Shown here in pieces: positions 33,469-44,578 of a stretch of 64,000 nt of DNA; position 1 is the stretch's first letter; each line of letters begins with the position of its first letter. The notes under the pieces were generated by a model, which made no database searches, was not told where the DNA came from, and saw nothing but the letters and a program-made list of their open reading frames with translations. A program made the translations under genes and the position numbers. Origin of the DNA: Rhizophlyctis rosea (lineage: Eukaryota; Chytridiomycota; Chytridiomycetes; Rhizophlyctidales; Rhizophlyctidaceae); the NCBI GenBank assembly GCA_027596075.1, contig JADGJC010000011.1, forward strand, positions 173,936 through 237,935, given 5' to 3'.

Positions 33469-34422
33469 TCAATATAAGGTATCCTCGCGATATGCCTTTG
33501 AATCATCATTCGCATCCTCGACCCGCCGCCGTCGTCGTTCAGTCTCCCTAGGACTCCTGCTCCGTTCCCGCCCGGCATATGAACGGCTGTAGGATGCCGA
33601 TATTGGAGTCAACTCCCAGATGGGCTCATCGTCTTCGTCGGCAGATTCGGGATCTTCCCAGGGTAGTGCTTGGACAGGGATGTCGTCTACCATGGGTAGA
33701 TCTGATGCGGCTCTACAGATACAGATGAGGAAGGAGGGTCATTGCAAAGTGGTATGAAATAGGACAGTTCTGTCAGGGAAATAACCCCAAACATACCCAT
33801 ATTCCATCCAATCAATATTGCTCGCGTTGGCAGGCACCTCGACGTTTTTCCACACCTGATGTGGGTCAAATTGTATTGTCGGAGGCGGTGGATTCGACAT
33901 AAGGATTTCTGCTTCGGTAGCTCCCATTCCGGTGAGATATTCCGCCGCTTGGGCCAAGAACCCGCTCGACGGGAAACCGTTCGATGACAGAGATACTACC
34001 GCTCCATGACTTAGAGTTGAATTACCCGCTCCCGTCATGTCTTCCCACAGTCCACTGCCAAACCCTTCTGCATGTGACGCGGGTGAAGGACTCTCGACCC
34101 CCAAACCTAATAGAGCACCCGACGGGTTATTCTGCACGACAAACTGCGGCTGTGATGCTGCCAGGTCTCGGCGCTGGTTACTGAATTGTCCGAAGTCAGG
34201 TTGCGCTGGGAAGGAGTTGAAGGTTGCGTCAGCAGGTGGCGGCACGATTGGGTCTGGAGGGAGATTGTCTGTGTAGTCCATGTCGGAGGTTGCGAGATGT
34301 AATTGGCCAGAATAGGGGGCTTTAGGTAGTAGTGGTGGTAGATTTGAAGGTGAGGGTGGTGTGTTCCAGTAGCCTGCTGAGGAAAGGGGCAGTGGAGCGC
34401 CCCAGCCTATTGCGGGGTCCAT
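33469..34422 (-). CDS. Disordered protein with short SR-like tail, unknown function
   Basis: Two exons (33797-34422, 33469-33712) spliced in phase 2, giving 289 residues from MDPAIGWGAPLPLSS. Composition is Pro/Ser/Asn/Ala-rich with little predicted order. NPPPPTIQFDPHQVWKNVEV and NIDWMEYG look like short conserved linear segments. The C-terminal part is acidic (PWEDPESADEDDEPIWELTP) and then Arg/Ser-rich (AGRERSRSPRETERRRRR). An RS tail of this kind is common in nuclear RNA-processing factors, but nothing else supports that. The alternative GTG-initiated frame to 34482 adds 20 residues and is less likely. Convergent with the J-protein gene. Confidence 0.6.
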
Positions 34423-34861
34423 GCTGCGCTTTCGCTGGCGGAGCAATGAGTTGACGGTTGTGTGCGAGTCGGTTTTGGTCACTCACCAGCGATTGTTCAC
34501 CTATTGTGAAGCTTCGAGGTAGTGATTGTTCAGCTTATGTGCACCAACCAAAATCTATTGGTAGAAACGGGTGCTTACTCAAATTGGTGGGAAAGGATGC
34601 CGAGACCAGCACAACCGCGACCTTCTGCAAGCTGATCGCCATCCAGGCCATAAATAGCTTTTGATCACATGCAGATCGCCTAATCAATTCATTTGTTTAC
34701 AAAGAAACCAGAAACAACACGAGAGTCCAGACCAGAGTACAGACACTCGAGAGTCGCAATCTCCGAGAGTCGCAATCTCACCCCACATCTGCCCCAACGA
34801 AATTCCCATCTGTCAACACGAAGTTAATCCTGCATTAGGAAAGCAATAATACTTTGGCAGA
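34423..34861. other. Divergent promoter region; short direct repeat
   Basis: Contains CGAGAGTCGCAATCTC twice, at about 34748 and 34766. No gene. Confidence 0.4.
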
Positions 34862-36101
34862 ATGGCACTTCCACCCGAGCTACTAGCCGAAATTGTGAGC
34901 TACTTAGACGTCATTCTTCTGCCGAATGTTCGCCGGGTCAGCCATTCGTTCGAAGGGGCTGTCAAATATCACATCCTACACGTCATCTTGAAGCAACTCA
35001 ACCCGCGTTTGACGTTTACCTTCTCGAGATCCGGCGGAGTGCCGTATAATGATAGTACATGGCATTGGTGGGACACCTACAACTGTGGGGAAATCCTCAA
35101 CCTATTGCTTCCGCAGTATGTAGCCGAGAAATATCCGGAGATGCTGCAGCTGAGAGCGGTCAAGACGAGCTTGGCTCCAAGTTGGCCCATTCCCAACTTG
35201 CAAACCTGCTTTCCTCCGAAGCATACGGAAGATCATACAGCCATCCCTTTCTTCGCGCTCTACTACGACAGCTATCGAGTTGGGTGGACTTTGGCGATAC
35301 GGGAAAGATATGGGCATGGGACATGCAGTCGAACGTGAACACAGCTGGAACAGAAGTCGGTTTTCATTGTGCTGGAACTGTCAAACCGTTCATGATCTGG
35401 CAGCGCCAGCAAGGGGTCGTTGTGAGAGCCACTTTGCATCCGGCTGAAGGCGCCGATCTCAGCAACGTCTTGCCCGCGGAAATACACCTCATGGAGAAAC
35501 CCTTCGAACTCAAATCCGTCAAACAACAGGCTTCGCTACGTCCGAAAGACGAAAGCTACACCCTCACATACTCTGTCAGCCCAGACCACCTTATGGACGA
35601 CCTCCATCTCGCCGTTCTCACCATCGACTCCTTCACTTGCAGTACGGAAGCCATCTACAAAACCATCATATCCAACCTCTTCCACGCACGGCTCGCTCAA
35701 ATCCGTCCGAAACACCTACAATCCGTCGTAGCCCTGGAAGCTGCAAAACTAGCAGTCGATGCTTCCCTAGGACGCTACATCCAATCTTTCGCGCACGTCA
35801 ACGTAAATGAGTTGGTGTTTCGCTGCCGCGGATGCAGGGTGTACGGCAAATCATGGCAATGGATGGAATGTCACATCATGAAGCGTCATAGGGAGGACGT
35901 TGTGGAGCGGTTGGAGTTCTATGAAGGGGACAAAGGCTACGAGCCCATGGAGTCCATTGTGGAATGGAAGGTGAAGGGGGATCAGAATTCCGTGTACGCG
36001 GTACGTTCCCATGGTGTCTTTCTGATGCAGATCCTGCGGTTTCTTCTTCCAATGATCTGATGATACTTTTGGCATATACTGATTAGTCGAAACGCCCATG
36101 A
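34862..36101 (+). CDS. F-box and C2H2-finger protein, paralogue 1 of local family
   Basis: The N-terminus is an F-box (MALPPELLAEIVSYLDVILL). A middle region without a known domain contains VDFGDTGKIWAWDMQS and the motif DESYTLTYSVSPDH plus LTIDSFTC. A single C2H2 finger (C-x2-C-x12-H-x4-H, CRGCRVYGKSWQWM to HIMKRH) and the block VERLEFYEGDKGYEP follow. The last exon (36087-36101) encodes only SKRP. The reading frame changes near 35181-35221. A 41-nt phase-1 GT-AG intron (35181-35221) restores it and gives 370 residues; otherwise it is a one-base frameshift. A 47-nt intron at 56110-56156 shows that very short introns occur here. F-box proteins recruit targets to SCF ubiquitin ligases; the finger may bind the target or nucleic acid. 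Same family as the genes at 36768 and 40166. Confidence 0.75.
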
Positions 36102-36456
36102 ACACACACATCAAAGCGGCTACTCGTCGATGTTCGCGGACCATGTAGGGGAAGATGTGTATCAGATGAGTGAAATGATCAGGAGTGCAATTGTGCGCGC
36201 ATGAAAGTACGTGCTCCAATTGAAAGTTGCTCCATTGAGGAATTTGCACATTGAGAAGGGTTCAGACGGCATGCAACAGTGTGGCACAAAAATTCATGTT
36301 GCACGTCAAAGCAAGTAAAGTATTCAGAGTGCAGAATTGGCCTAGCCCACTAACAGCTTGATATATTTAAACTATGTTCAAAAACGTGACCAAGATGATT
36401 GGCAATTCGGACGAAGTAGCATCATCCTTAGCGACCCGGCGGGACACATGCAGAAT
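36102..36456. other. Intergenic between F-box paralogues; nothing supported
   Basis: No feature seen other than ordinary AT-richer sequence. Confidence 0.3.
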
Positions 36457-36866
36457 AGCGGGGCAGAAGAAGTTGCCCCGTTCATCTGCCAGCGATCGGA
36501 TCTAAATTCCAATCAAATAGATTAGCCCCGCTTGCTGGTTGTTTGCCCCATCCAGACGCGTTCAGGCTGGACAGGCTCTCGCATATAGAGAGATGGCGAC
36601 CCTCTCACTCATTCTACATGTTATTACTGATTGAAAAAACAAAAAAATGGGCAGGGGGGTGAACCCCCCAGCAACCCCCCATTAGTCCAATCCTTTCAAA
36701 GACTTAAAAAATGTCATTCATTAAGTGATATGTACAAAAATGTATTAAAGGAGAAAAAGAAATTTGCATGCATTTCAACGGGGCTCTGATCGGTGACAGC
36801 GGGGCTAATTTGATCCGGACGGGGCAAGTCCACATAAATAAGGGCCAAAAACACGTCAACGGGGCA
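36457..36866. repeat. Region of inverted CGGGGC/GCCCCG motifs, possible degenerate fold-back element
   Basis: GCGGGGC or CGGGGC occurs near 36459, 36779, 36799, 36819 and 36860. The complement GCCCCG/GCCCCA occurs near 36475, 36525 and 36545. AGATTAGCCCCGCTTGCTGG near 36520 is complemented by CAGCGGGGCTAATTTGATC near 36798. A second short palindrome, GGGGGGTGAACCCCCC, lies near 36655. The pattern suggests an old insertion whose right end overlaps the 5' part of paralogue 2. Confidence 0.45.
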
Positions 36867-37905
36867 CCTCCTCCACGCTATTCTGCATTCTTCCCGTATC
36901 GGCATATGCTGGAGGGAAAGGTGGTTGAGAAACCGTTGGACGCTGGTATAGTGCAGATTTCTCTCAATGGCGCAATCCCAAACATATGCAGAGTTTCACG
37001 CTGGGTTGAATTCCGTACGCAAGCAAGGGAATGGGTGTGGGCGGCGCGTATGGACGTGAACGTTTCTGAGAATCAGGTTACGTTCTACGTCCCAAACAAC
37101 ATCTCCCCGTTCATTCTGTGGAGTGCCGGTGACGCCATTTCTATAGAAGCCTCTATCAACCTCCCCAAAATTACCCCCAACGGCCCTAGACCTAAAACCC
37201 TGGCCGACGAGCCCGTACGCCTCCCTCCAGACAACGACATTCCAAAAAGCATCGTCCTTACACGCCGGAATATCTCACTACTCCGATCCCAGCAACACAA
37301 CATTACGTTGGAACCGCAAGACAAAAGCTACACCCTCAAATATTCCGTCAACCAAAGCAATCCCGAGAGTTTCCTCCACCCTGATGTGCTCACCGTCCAC
37401 TCCTTCACCTGTCGCCTGGACGACCTACGTAAAACCATCCTCCATAACCTTTACCACGCCCACCTTAACCAATGCCGCACACTGACCATCCAACGTGTAC
37501 TAGAGGCACGAGAAGATGTGATTTCCTTATTAGCTAACTACCATCAGTCATTTGCGGATGCCAACCACGATATTGTGGATATAGTTTTTAGCTGCCCCGA
37601 ATGTCGTCTGTATGGGAAAAGGTGGGAATGGATGAAGCGTCATGTGCTTGAGGTTCATTGGACTGGCATTGCCACCCGTCTGGAGTATTATAATGGGCCA
37701 GACTATGATCCGCTGGAGTGGCTTATAAAGTGGAAGGTGAGGAAGGACAAGAAATCTACTTATGCGGTACGTCATCGTGCTACTCTTTGGGATCTTTTCA
37801 GTTTTCAGCTTCTATGCTAAATTATGCTGATGCATGTTATTTGAATTTTCTATTGGTGATCAAAAACAGTGGAAACGCCCAGAAAAGCATACGGAGGATG
37901 CATGA
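36768..37905 (+). CDS. C2H2-finger protein, paralogue 2, lacking the F-box
   Basis: Exons 36768-37766 and 37870-37905 give 344 residues. From RVSRWVEFRTQAREWVWAAR onward it is collinear with its neighbours: ISPFILWSAGD, DKSYTLKYSVNQSN, LTVHSFTC, LRKTILHNLYHAHL. The finger CPECRLYGKRWEWM to HVLEVH follows, then RLEYYNGPDYDPLEWLIKWK. The final exon reads WKRPEKHTEDA. The first 70 residues are unrelated to the other copies and there is no F-box. The start codon lies in the GCCCCG-rich repeat region, so the 5' end seems to have been replaced. It may be a 5'-truncated gene or one that has acquired a new start. The expected promoter is the repeat itself. Confidence 0.65.
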
Positions 37906-38438
37906 GAAGCTTCTACGATTCAAGGGGCCGCGCAATGGGTTTGGCCTGTTGGTGGCAACATTAGTCGTGAGCATCAAGTATTTTCCTGCAATAGCTTATG
38001 CGTGGACCGAACGCTTCATTGTTGAAGATAAGCCAAGATATATCTGTATGTGGTAGTACAATGTAACACGGCTTTTCAAAGTGGGATGGCCAAACTTGAC
38101 CCGAGGCCGGTTTGCAATGAAGTCCTTAGTTCATACTGCTACGAAATGTCAGCTGGTATGCAGTACAATAAACAATATTCAGGCGCATGTACTCAACTCT
38201 TATTCCATATTAATTCTGACCTGTTGATTTTGCATTGGTTCTCAGAAAGTGCACACCAGGCGCTAAGCCACATCGCCACTCGGGTCGGGGTGGGCCGGGC
38301 CCTGCCCTTACTCACTTTGGCTTCCCTTCCTCTCCCCTCCAGCCCTTCAGATTCTTCCCACCACAATTTCCAGTAAATACCGTCATATTACAGTCACTTC
38401 GGTTGATCTCCTGAAGTTCGGTCACAATACTCGTTGTC
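37906..38438. other. Intergenic; nothing supported
   Basis: Short open frames only. Precedes an F-box gene on the same strand. Confidence 0.35.
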
Positions 38439-39778
38439 ATGTCGCTAAACACCTCGACCCCTTCCGGCAACACTGCCCCCATTTGCTACATCACCGCGCT
38501 GCCTGAGCACATACTTTTCGCCATCTTCGAATACATCCAGCCTCGCACTCGGCATTCTGTGAAACGAGTCCAATTACGGGGCGCTGATGGGACGGTCAAG
38601 GAAGGTGTCCCCTACGAGTTACTCCTGGCTCAGGTAAGGCTGCTTTCAGCTGAAATTGCGGGCCGCGTCTGTGACATTTTACTGCCTAGGTCTGCAAAAC
38701 GTTTCGTGCGACAGCTTTTCGTTTGCGAGCGGGTCACTGCTTAGATGTGAGACAATACGTTTACTATGACTTGCGTCCACGCAACGATCGCTGGGACGCG
38801 CGATATGGCCCAGCCTACGACGTTTTCCTTCGCGACCCTCTACGAGTTGCGTCTGTGCGTACACTTTTCCTTCACAATCACGTTGACTGCAAGCTCTTGG
38901 CTGCGGGCAACCTGGCGAAATTGCGATACTTTGACGTCGAACTCCATGGCAACAGTCAAGGCGCCAGCGACCAGATAGCGAAGGCCTTTTTGACGGCATC
39001 AAATGCCGAACATCCTCTGCGTCTGCAAACTTGCAATCTGCACCTGACAGATGTCAGTTTCACCCCCACATTCATACAATTCGTCAACGTGCTACAAGAC
39101 GCACCGCTTGTGAACTTCAGCTTAGGAAATTTCTACCCCCCAAATGACCAGAACTTTTCCCTTACCGTCCCTGCTAAACTCTCCTTCAAATTCGTGACAC
39201 GCCTGGGTATCACAACCAACATCGTCTTCTCCAACATCGCAGCTTCGCTGCCAAGTTTGACCAGCATCAAACTTTCGCCCTTCCGAACCAGTGGAAACGG
39301 CCGCTTGTTATCATGGCTGAGCACCTTGACGCAACCAACCCTCAAACACCTCGCTCTGCATGGCGACTTCCTGGAAGAGGCCTTCCAAGCCATTCCATCC
39401 ACCACCTTCACATTCCTGACAAGCTTCACCATCACATTCTTCCTTTGGCGTAACGTGTCTGGATTGGCAACCTCCTTTTCCCAAATGCGTAACCTGTTGT
39501 TCATCGACTTTGATCACGTGCCGTGTCACGTCATGTGTCAGACATTGTCGTACATCGGGAGCAGGAAGTTGGAAGCGGTGCAGGGTGATGTTATTTGGTG
39601 GGAGCATGAGGTAGTCTTGAAAACATTGCGGCGTTGGCGTGGAGTATTGAAGAAGGTGCGGTTTCGGACTTTTGATGTTGGGGGTTCTGAGGACGACGAG
39701 GAAGCTGTGGCGAGGGGTGCAAAAAGGTTGCGGAAGGAATTGGGGATTCGGGATGTGAAGGTGGAATTCCATTATTGA
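38439..39778 (+). CDS. F-box protein with LRR-like C-terminal region
   Basis: Exons 38439-38633 and 38690-39778, phase 0, give 427 residues. An F-box-like segment (ITALPEHILFAIFEYIQPRT) is interrupted by the intron and continues as VCKTFRATAFRLR. The rest has repeated Leu/Phe patterns typical of degenerate leucine-rich repeats: VRTLFLHNHVDCKLLAAGNL, KLRYFDVELHG, LTSIKLSPFRTSG, TLKHLALHGDF and FLTSFTITFFL. It ends with a charged segment and VKVEFHY. It shares no C2H2 finger or tail with the flanking family, so it is a different F-box class that happens to lie between paralogues 2 and 3. Likely SCF substrate adaptor. Confidence 0.8.
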
Positions 39779-40165
39779 GGGCCAGGTTCTGGCATCGTTG
39801 GGTTGGTTTCGGCTTTTGGGAAGGAGGCGGAAGAATGTGCAAGTTAGATTATCATCTTTTCGCGATTGTTGTTATGATAAATATATGCCCTTCCACTTGA
39901 ATGACCTGCGGGTGGTAAACCGCTGAAGATGGGAATCATTACAATCAACATGATGGACGTGCCTGTCACAAAATTTCGCATCACAATCAAATAGTTGCAG
40001 GGATTATCATTTGGCCTACCTTACAGTAGCCAAAAGAGAATAACACCTGAGCCCCATTCAGGGTAGCGTGTGCCCCGGGGCCGGTTGATTGCCCTGGTCG
40101 GGGGCGCGCATGAAGGCCTTTCTCCGACCGTTCGCATCTTCTACGTTCAGCGCTGGCTCAATTTG

Positions 40166-41415
40166 ATGTCAGTGGAAATAGATATGCTCCCACAAGAGCT
40201 ACTAGCCGAGATTGTTAGTTACCTAGAAGTTGTGCGCCTGCCGCTTGTACGCGGGATTTGTCGTGAATTCAGAGAGGCTGTCAAATATCACGTAGTCCAC
40301 GTCCTCCTGAAGAAATACAAACCATGCATTTCGCTTGCGTTCCTCGCGTCCGGCGGATATCAGTACTCTTTTAGCAGTTGGGGCCCTTTGGAAAGGAGGA
40401 ACATAAACCGAATATTCAATCAAGTGCTTTGGGATCACGTGCGCAACCAGTGCCCACAAATGCTGAACGGCACCCTTCCGGTCGAACAATCGTTACCATA
40501 TACTTTATTAGCGTGTGAAATTGCTCCCCCTTCTCGCGAAGAGTTCATCTCCTCGCTGCAAAAGCTTGGCTCCTGGGTGCAGTTCCGCTCATTGGGAAGG
40601 GAGTGGGTGTGGGAAGCGCAGCCAGAGATAAACGAACCAGGAACGGAAATCACTTTTCGGTTCTCTGAGAACACGGCTCCTTTCATTATTTGGGACTACA
40701 ACTGCAGAATCTCGGTCGAAGCCTCTTTGGAAGCGAACATGGCCGACGTCAACCATCGTCAGCTCAAGCCCATCCCCCTCATGCACCATAATATCGGTCT
40801 CAAATCCTACACTGACAACGCCAAACTCGAAGCTGAAGATAAGAGTTACACTCTTACCTACTCTGTCACGCCCACCCACCCAGAACAATGGACAAACCTC
40901 TACCTTCTCACCATCCATTCCTTCACCTGCCAAACGAAAGACCTCTGTAAAACCATTCTCCACAACCTTTACAAATACCACCTCACCGACCTTCTCCGAA
41001 ATTACACATGGACCAATGAAAACACCAAATCAGCAACAGAGGTCACCGAAGCAGTGTTAGCACATTACCACAAATCCTTTACAAAAGCCAACATCGACAC
41101 GAGGGAAGTGGTTTACTGCTGCCAGAACTGCAGGGTGTATGGCAAGAGCTGGGAGTCCATCAAAGCGCACATCCTGCAGCAACATTTCCACGACATTTCC
41201 ATTCGTATGGAGTATCATAAAGGAGACAAAGATTACAATCCGGTGGAATTTCTTGTAAAGTGGAAAGTGAAGAAGGACAAGACGTCTGTTTATGCGGTAT
41301 GTGTGAATCTTGTTTGCTATGCGGCCACAGAAGAATGCCCAGCGTTGGCGGCCTGTATGCATGTCTCTAAATCACCCATTCTTTTGCCCTTCTTTTCAAG
41401 TGGAAACGATCATAG
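40166..41415 (+). CDS. F-box and C2H2-finger protein, paralogue 3 (intact reference copy)
   Basis: Exons 40166-41296 and 41401-41415 give 381 residues with no frame problem, so this is the best guide to the family. F-box: MLPQELLAEIVSYLEVVRLP at the N-terminus (an alternative start at 40184 is possible). Middle region: SWVQFRSLGREWVWEAQPE, NTAPFIIWDYN, DKSYTLTYSVTPTH, LTIHSFTCQTKDLCKTILHN. Finger: CQNCRVYGKSWESI to HILQQH (C-x2-C-x12-H-x4-H). Block: IRMEYHKGDKDYNPVEFLVKWK. The last exon encodes WKRS and a stop, the same position and phase as in the other copies. A family known to me with this order does not come to mind. Role inferred: ubiquitin-ligase adaptor or DNA-associated regulator. Confidence 0.8.
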
Positions 41416-41964
41416 TTGCCGACATAAAGCTTACAGTTGTTCAACTTGTGCACATCGGTGTACGTGATGTAGGCAATACGGATTATCTTGTATCGGAATA
41501 GATTTATGCACCAGTAAATTCCGTGCAGCGACATTGGGTTCACAATGTGGTGGAATTTGCGCACATCCGAAGCTGTATGGATCGGCCAGGGTCATACAGC
41601 TGCGAGAGGCGAGCGCTCTCGTGGATGGTATATCACGTGGCTTTCAGCAGCAGATGGAACGGTTATGCCCCTTGGGTAGAGAGAATGGCAGCTGATTGGT
41701 CACGAAGTTCCGCCTTTTGTCATGCCATGCTCACGATGCAGTGCCAGTCATTTTAGCACAAGCCGCGCCCAATGACATCGCTGCGAGTGGTAAGCGTTCG
41801 ACTGGTGATGCAATAGTTACAACAAATTCTACCAAGCAATCTGCCAGGCGCGGTCAAACCCAGTTCTTGGTTGTTTCGGTATATGGTTTGATATAACGTA
41901 TAGTACAAAAGATTTGCGCCATGGTGGACTTCATGTCTAAGAGTAACACGGGTGGATCTCTTCA
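41416..41964. other. Intergenic, convergent; nothing supported
   Basis: No domain or repeat found in this stretch. Confidence 0.35.
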
Positions 41965-43303
41965 CTACTTCTCCAATCCAAGAGTTTCCCTCCTAGATTT
42001 GGAGTTCGGGTCCAAGTAAGGTCTCTCGCCCAGCGAGACGGCCCGCTCGCCCAACCTCAACTGCGTTCCGTAATCGAACGTGGCAGCGTGGACGGTGGAG
42101 CGGTTGTCCCAGATGGCCACTAGTGGGATGCAAGATATCAGCATCTCTACAACGTTTTAGGAATCCATCGTTGCATTGCACTTACAGTCATTTTTCGACC
42201 ACTTGTACCGCACTTGCAAGTCATGGTTACGCCTGACCAAATCATGCAAATACTCCAAAATAGCCTCACTCTCATACTCGCTAACATCATTGATATGCTT
42301 CGTGATCAGCCTGTTGGCGAAGACCGTCTTCCACCCCGTCACAGGGTTGGTGCGAATGACCGGATGGACAGCCTCGAATGTCAAATCGGTATTGTCCGGC
42401 GACCCGCGGGGATCCCGCAACTTGAAGCCATGCTTTGCTGCAGTTTCGTGGAAGTTCCTTGCGCGGTGGGTGGCGGTGAGAGTTTCGAGGAATGCGCGGT
42501 AGGGTTTGGAGAGACGGTCGTAGACTTCGTAGCCGGAGGCCCAGATGGTGTCGCCGCCAGTTGGAGGAAGTTCGGTGATTTTGAGGAGGGAGTAGTCTGA
42601 GGGGACGCGTTCGTAGGTGATGCTGTGCAGGGAGTGTTATCAGCAACAATCTTCCTTGTGCGATTCGATCTCTGAAAGTACTTACTCAGAGTGGAAAACA
42701 TCCTGTCCTCCCTTCTTGATCAACTCCTTGTCCTCGGTCACGTATTCCTTGCTGTCATTGATTGTGTTAATGATGCGCCAGCTTCCTATAGTTCTCTGAT
42801 GGGAGGGTGTCCTTACTTGACGGATGAGATGACATAGATCTGATCACCGCGTTGACTTCCTTCCGGAGTAAGGGGATGAATGTGAAGGTGAGACGTAGCG
42901 GGTTTGCCAGATTGGACGCCGAGTCTATGTGCGAGTTCCTGCTGTTGCTCCAATGTGAGGTCCTGGTCTTTGAGAAATACGACGCCCCTTTGCGAAACTG
43001 TGTTCCGATGACGTCACAATCAATCAGTCAAAGTTCATTCCTTTTTGCTGAATGGGGAGTGGCAGATTACTTACTCAAAACAGCAAGATCCCTCAAGAGC
43101 TCATCTGAGTTCTCTGCCTTCAAAATCGCGCTGGCTTGAACTTCTTTAGGGAACTGTGTGCCGATGATAGGTGTCAGATCTACGCGACCCTTGTCATCCA
43201 AAAGGCCCTTGTATTGGAGCGGTTGACGTTGCAAAGGTTGCTCGGGGTTGAGCTTGAGGACACCCTCCTGGAGAGCAGTCTGAGTGACGGTTGCGGTGGA
43301 CAT
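41965..43303 (-). CDS. Fe(II)/2-oxoglutarate dioxygenase, TauD/TfdA (taurine/sulfonate) family
   Basis: Five exons (43075-43303, 42817-42997, 42686-42751, 42186-42622, 41965-42119), all in phase, give 355 residues from MSTATVTQTALQ. Iron ligands: the H-x-D motif His157 and Asp159 is split by an intron (QDVFHS then DITYE), and the distal His is His315 in IWDNRSTVHAATFDY. Arg326, in GTQLRLGER, should bind 2-oxoglutarate. Family blocks RGVVFLKDQDLTLEQQQ, SHLHIHPLTPEG and PPTGGDTIWASGYEVYD are present. Fungal members release sulfite from taurine or other sulfonates as a sulphur source; some act on other substrates. No targeting signal is seen, so cytosolic. Confidence 0.92.
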
Positions 43304-44578
43304 GGTTTGACGGTGAGAAAGTCGAAGGACTGGGTGTCTTAACAGTTGATCGGATGTGTGACGTCGGGGCGTTCTGCAGAGGGAGCATCCGTCGCCGCTG
43401 ACGGTTCCTTTAATACAATTTTCACATTGCGCGTTGACAACCGACTCGGAACTGTGCGTCAGAAGTCACTCAACCGGCCTACATCTCTTTTCATCATATG
43501 CGTAGCGTGACAGCCGAACAATCGCTCGCAACTCGTCTCCCCCTTTCCCTATGAGTTCAGGTAAGCAAATGACCCCATGGTCAAGCTTCAAGGGGCTTTT
43601 TTAAACTCTTTGGGTACAGATCGCGTACATTCCAACTCGGACGTCGTGAGATGGATGGGTTTTGGACAGCTTGGAGTTGGTTAGGTGTAATTCTCGATGC
43701 GCTTTGTAATCAGGCAGTTTGAACTGGTTGAAGTTGCGTCAACTGAATGAGGAAGCACGCGTTCGTGGGTCCCACTTCTCTCACGAAATGAGGCACAGTA
43801 ACCTGGGCCAGGGACCACACAGGGTCCGTCTGCGCCACGGGGCCGTGTGCATCTCCTCGGTGCATCCTTACAACCTTGACAGACAAAACATCCACTCACC
43901 GCAGCAGAAGTCGTTTTCTCTATTGCCTTTGCTAAACTGGAGAATGGAAATGTCCAATGACAAGACCATCCTACCATGTTGCAAAAAGCGGATAAGAAAC
44001 CCATTGAACCCCACCACGAGTAAAGTGGCCAATTGCAACATACCTTGAACGACATCCAGGTTCACAGTGAAACTTTCGAAACGATCAAAAGTGGCTGATC
44101 TCCTCCACGTGGTTGTTCCGCAGCCCGTGCTGCCATATCTCCATCTGTGATTGGAAGGAATATATCATGCCCATACACGGAGTATCAATTAGCCAGTAAG
44201 ACAGGCCCACAGCCTTGCAAACGGACAAAATATTGAAAATGTTCAGTGGGCACTTTGGTTCCCCAAAATGACATTTAAAATGGATTCTATCGAACCAAAA
44301 TCAAGTACTCACAGCAAGTAGAAAGCAGAACATTATCTAATTTCATTGAATGGAACAACAAAAACACAAGTTTTTTCAGAGTTCTAAGCTCTAGAAACAC
44401 AATCATAGATACAATTTAATCAAAGGGAAGAAACAAGAAAACAAAAGGTATTCCAAGAAGAAGGGAGACCAAGGGGTAAACCATAAAAAAACTTCCTTAG
44501 AACGCGGAGCCGCATAAAGAAAGTATCTTACGCGGGACCATAAAAAAGGTAAATAGAAACCATATCCATCATCCTACA
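43304..44578. other. Intergenic; AT-richer after 44.1 kb, no supported gene
   Basis: The 1.3 kb between the dioxygenase promoter and the cyclin stop. ORFs at 43681-44055 (minus) and 43719-44048 (plus) are mutual shadows without domain. Confidence 0.4.
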
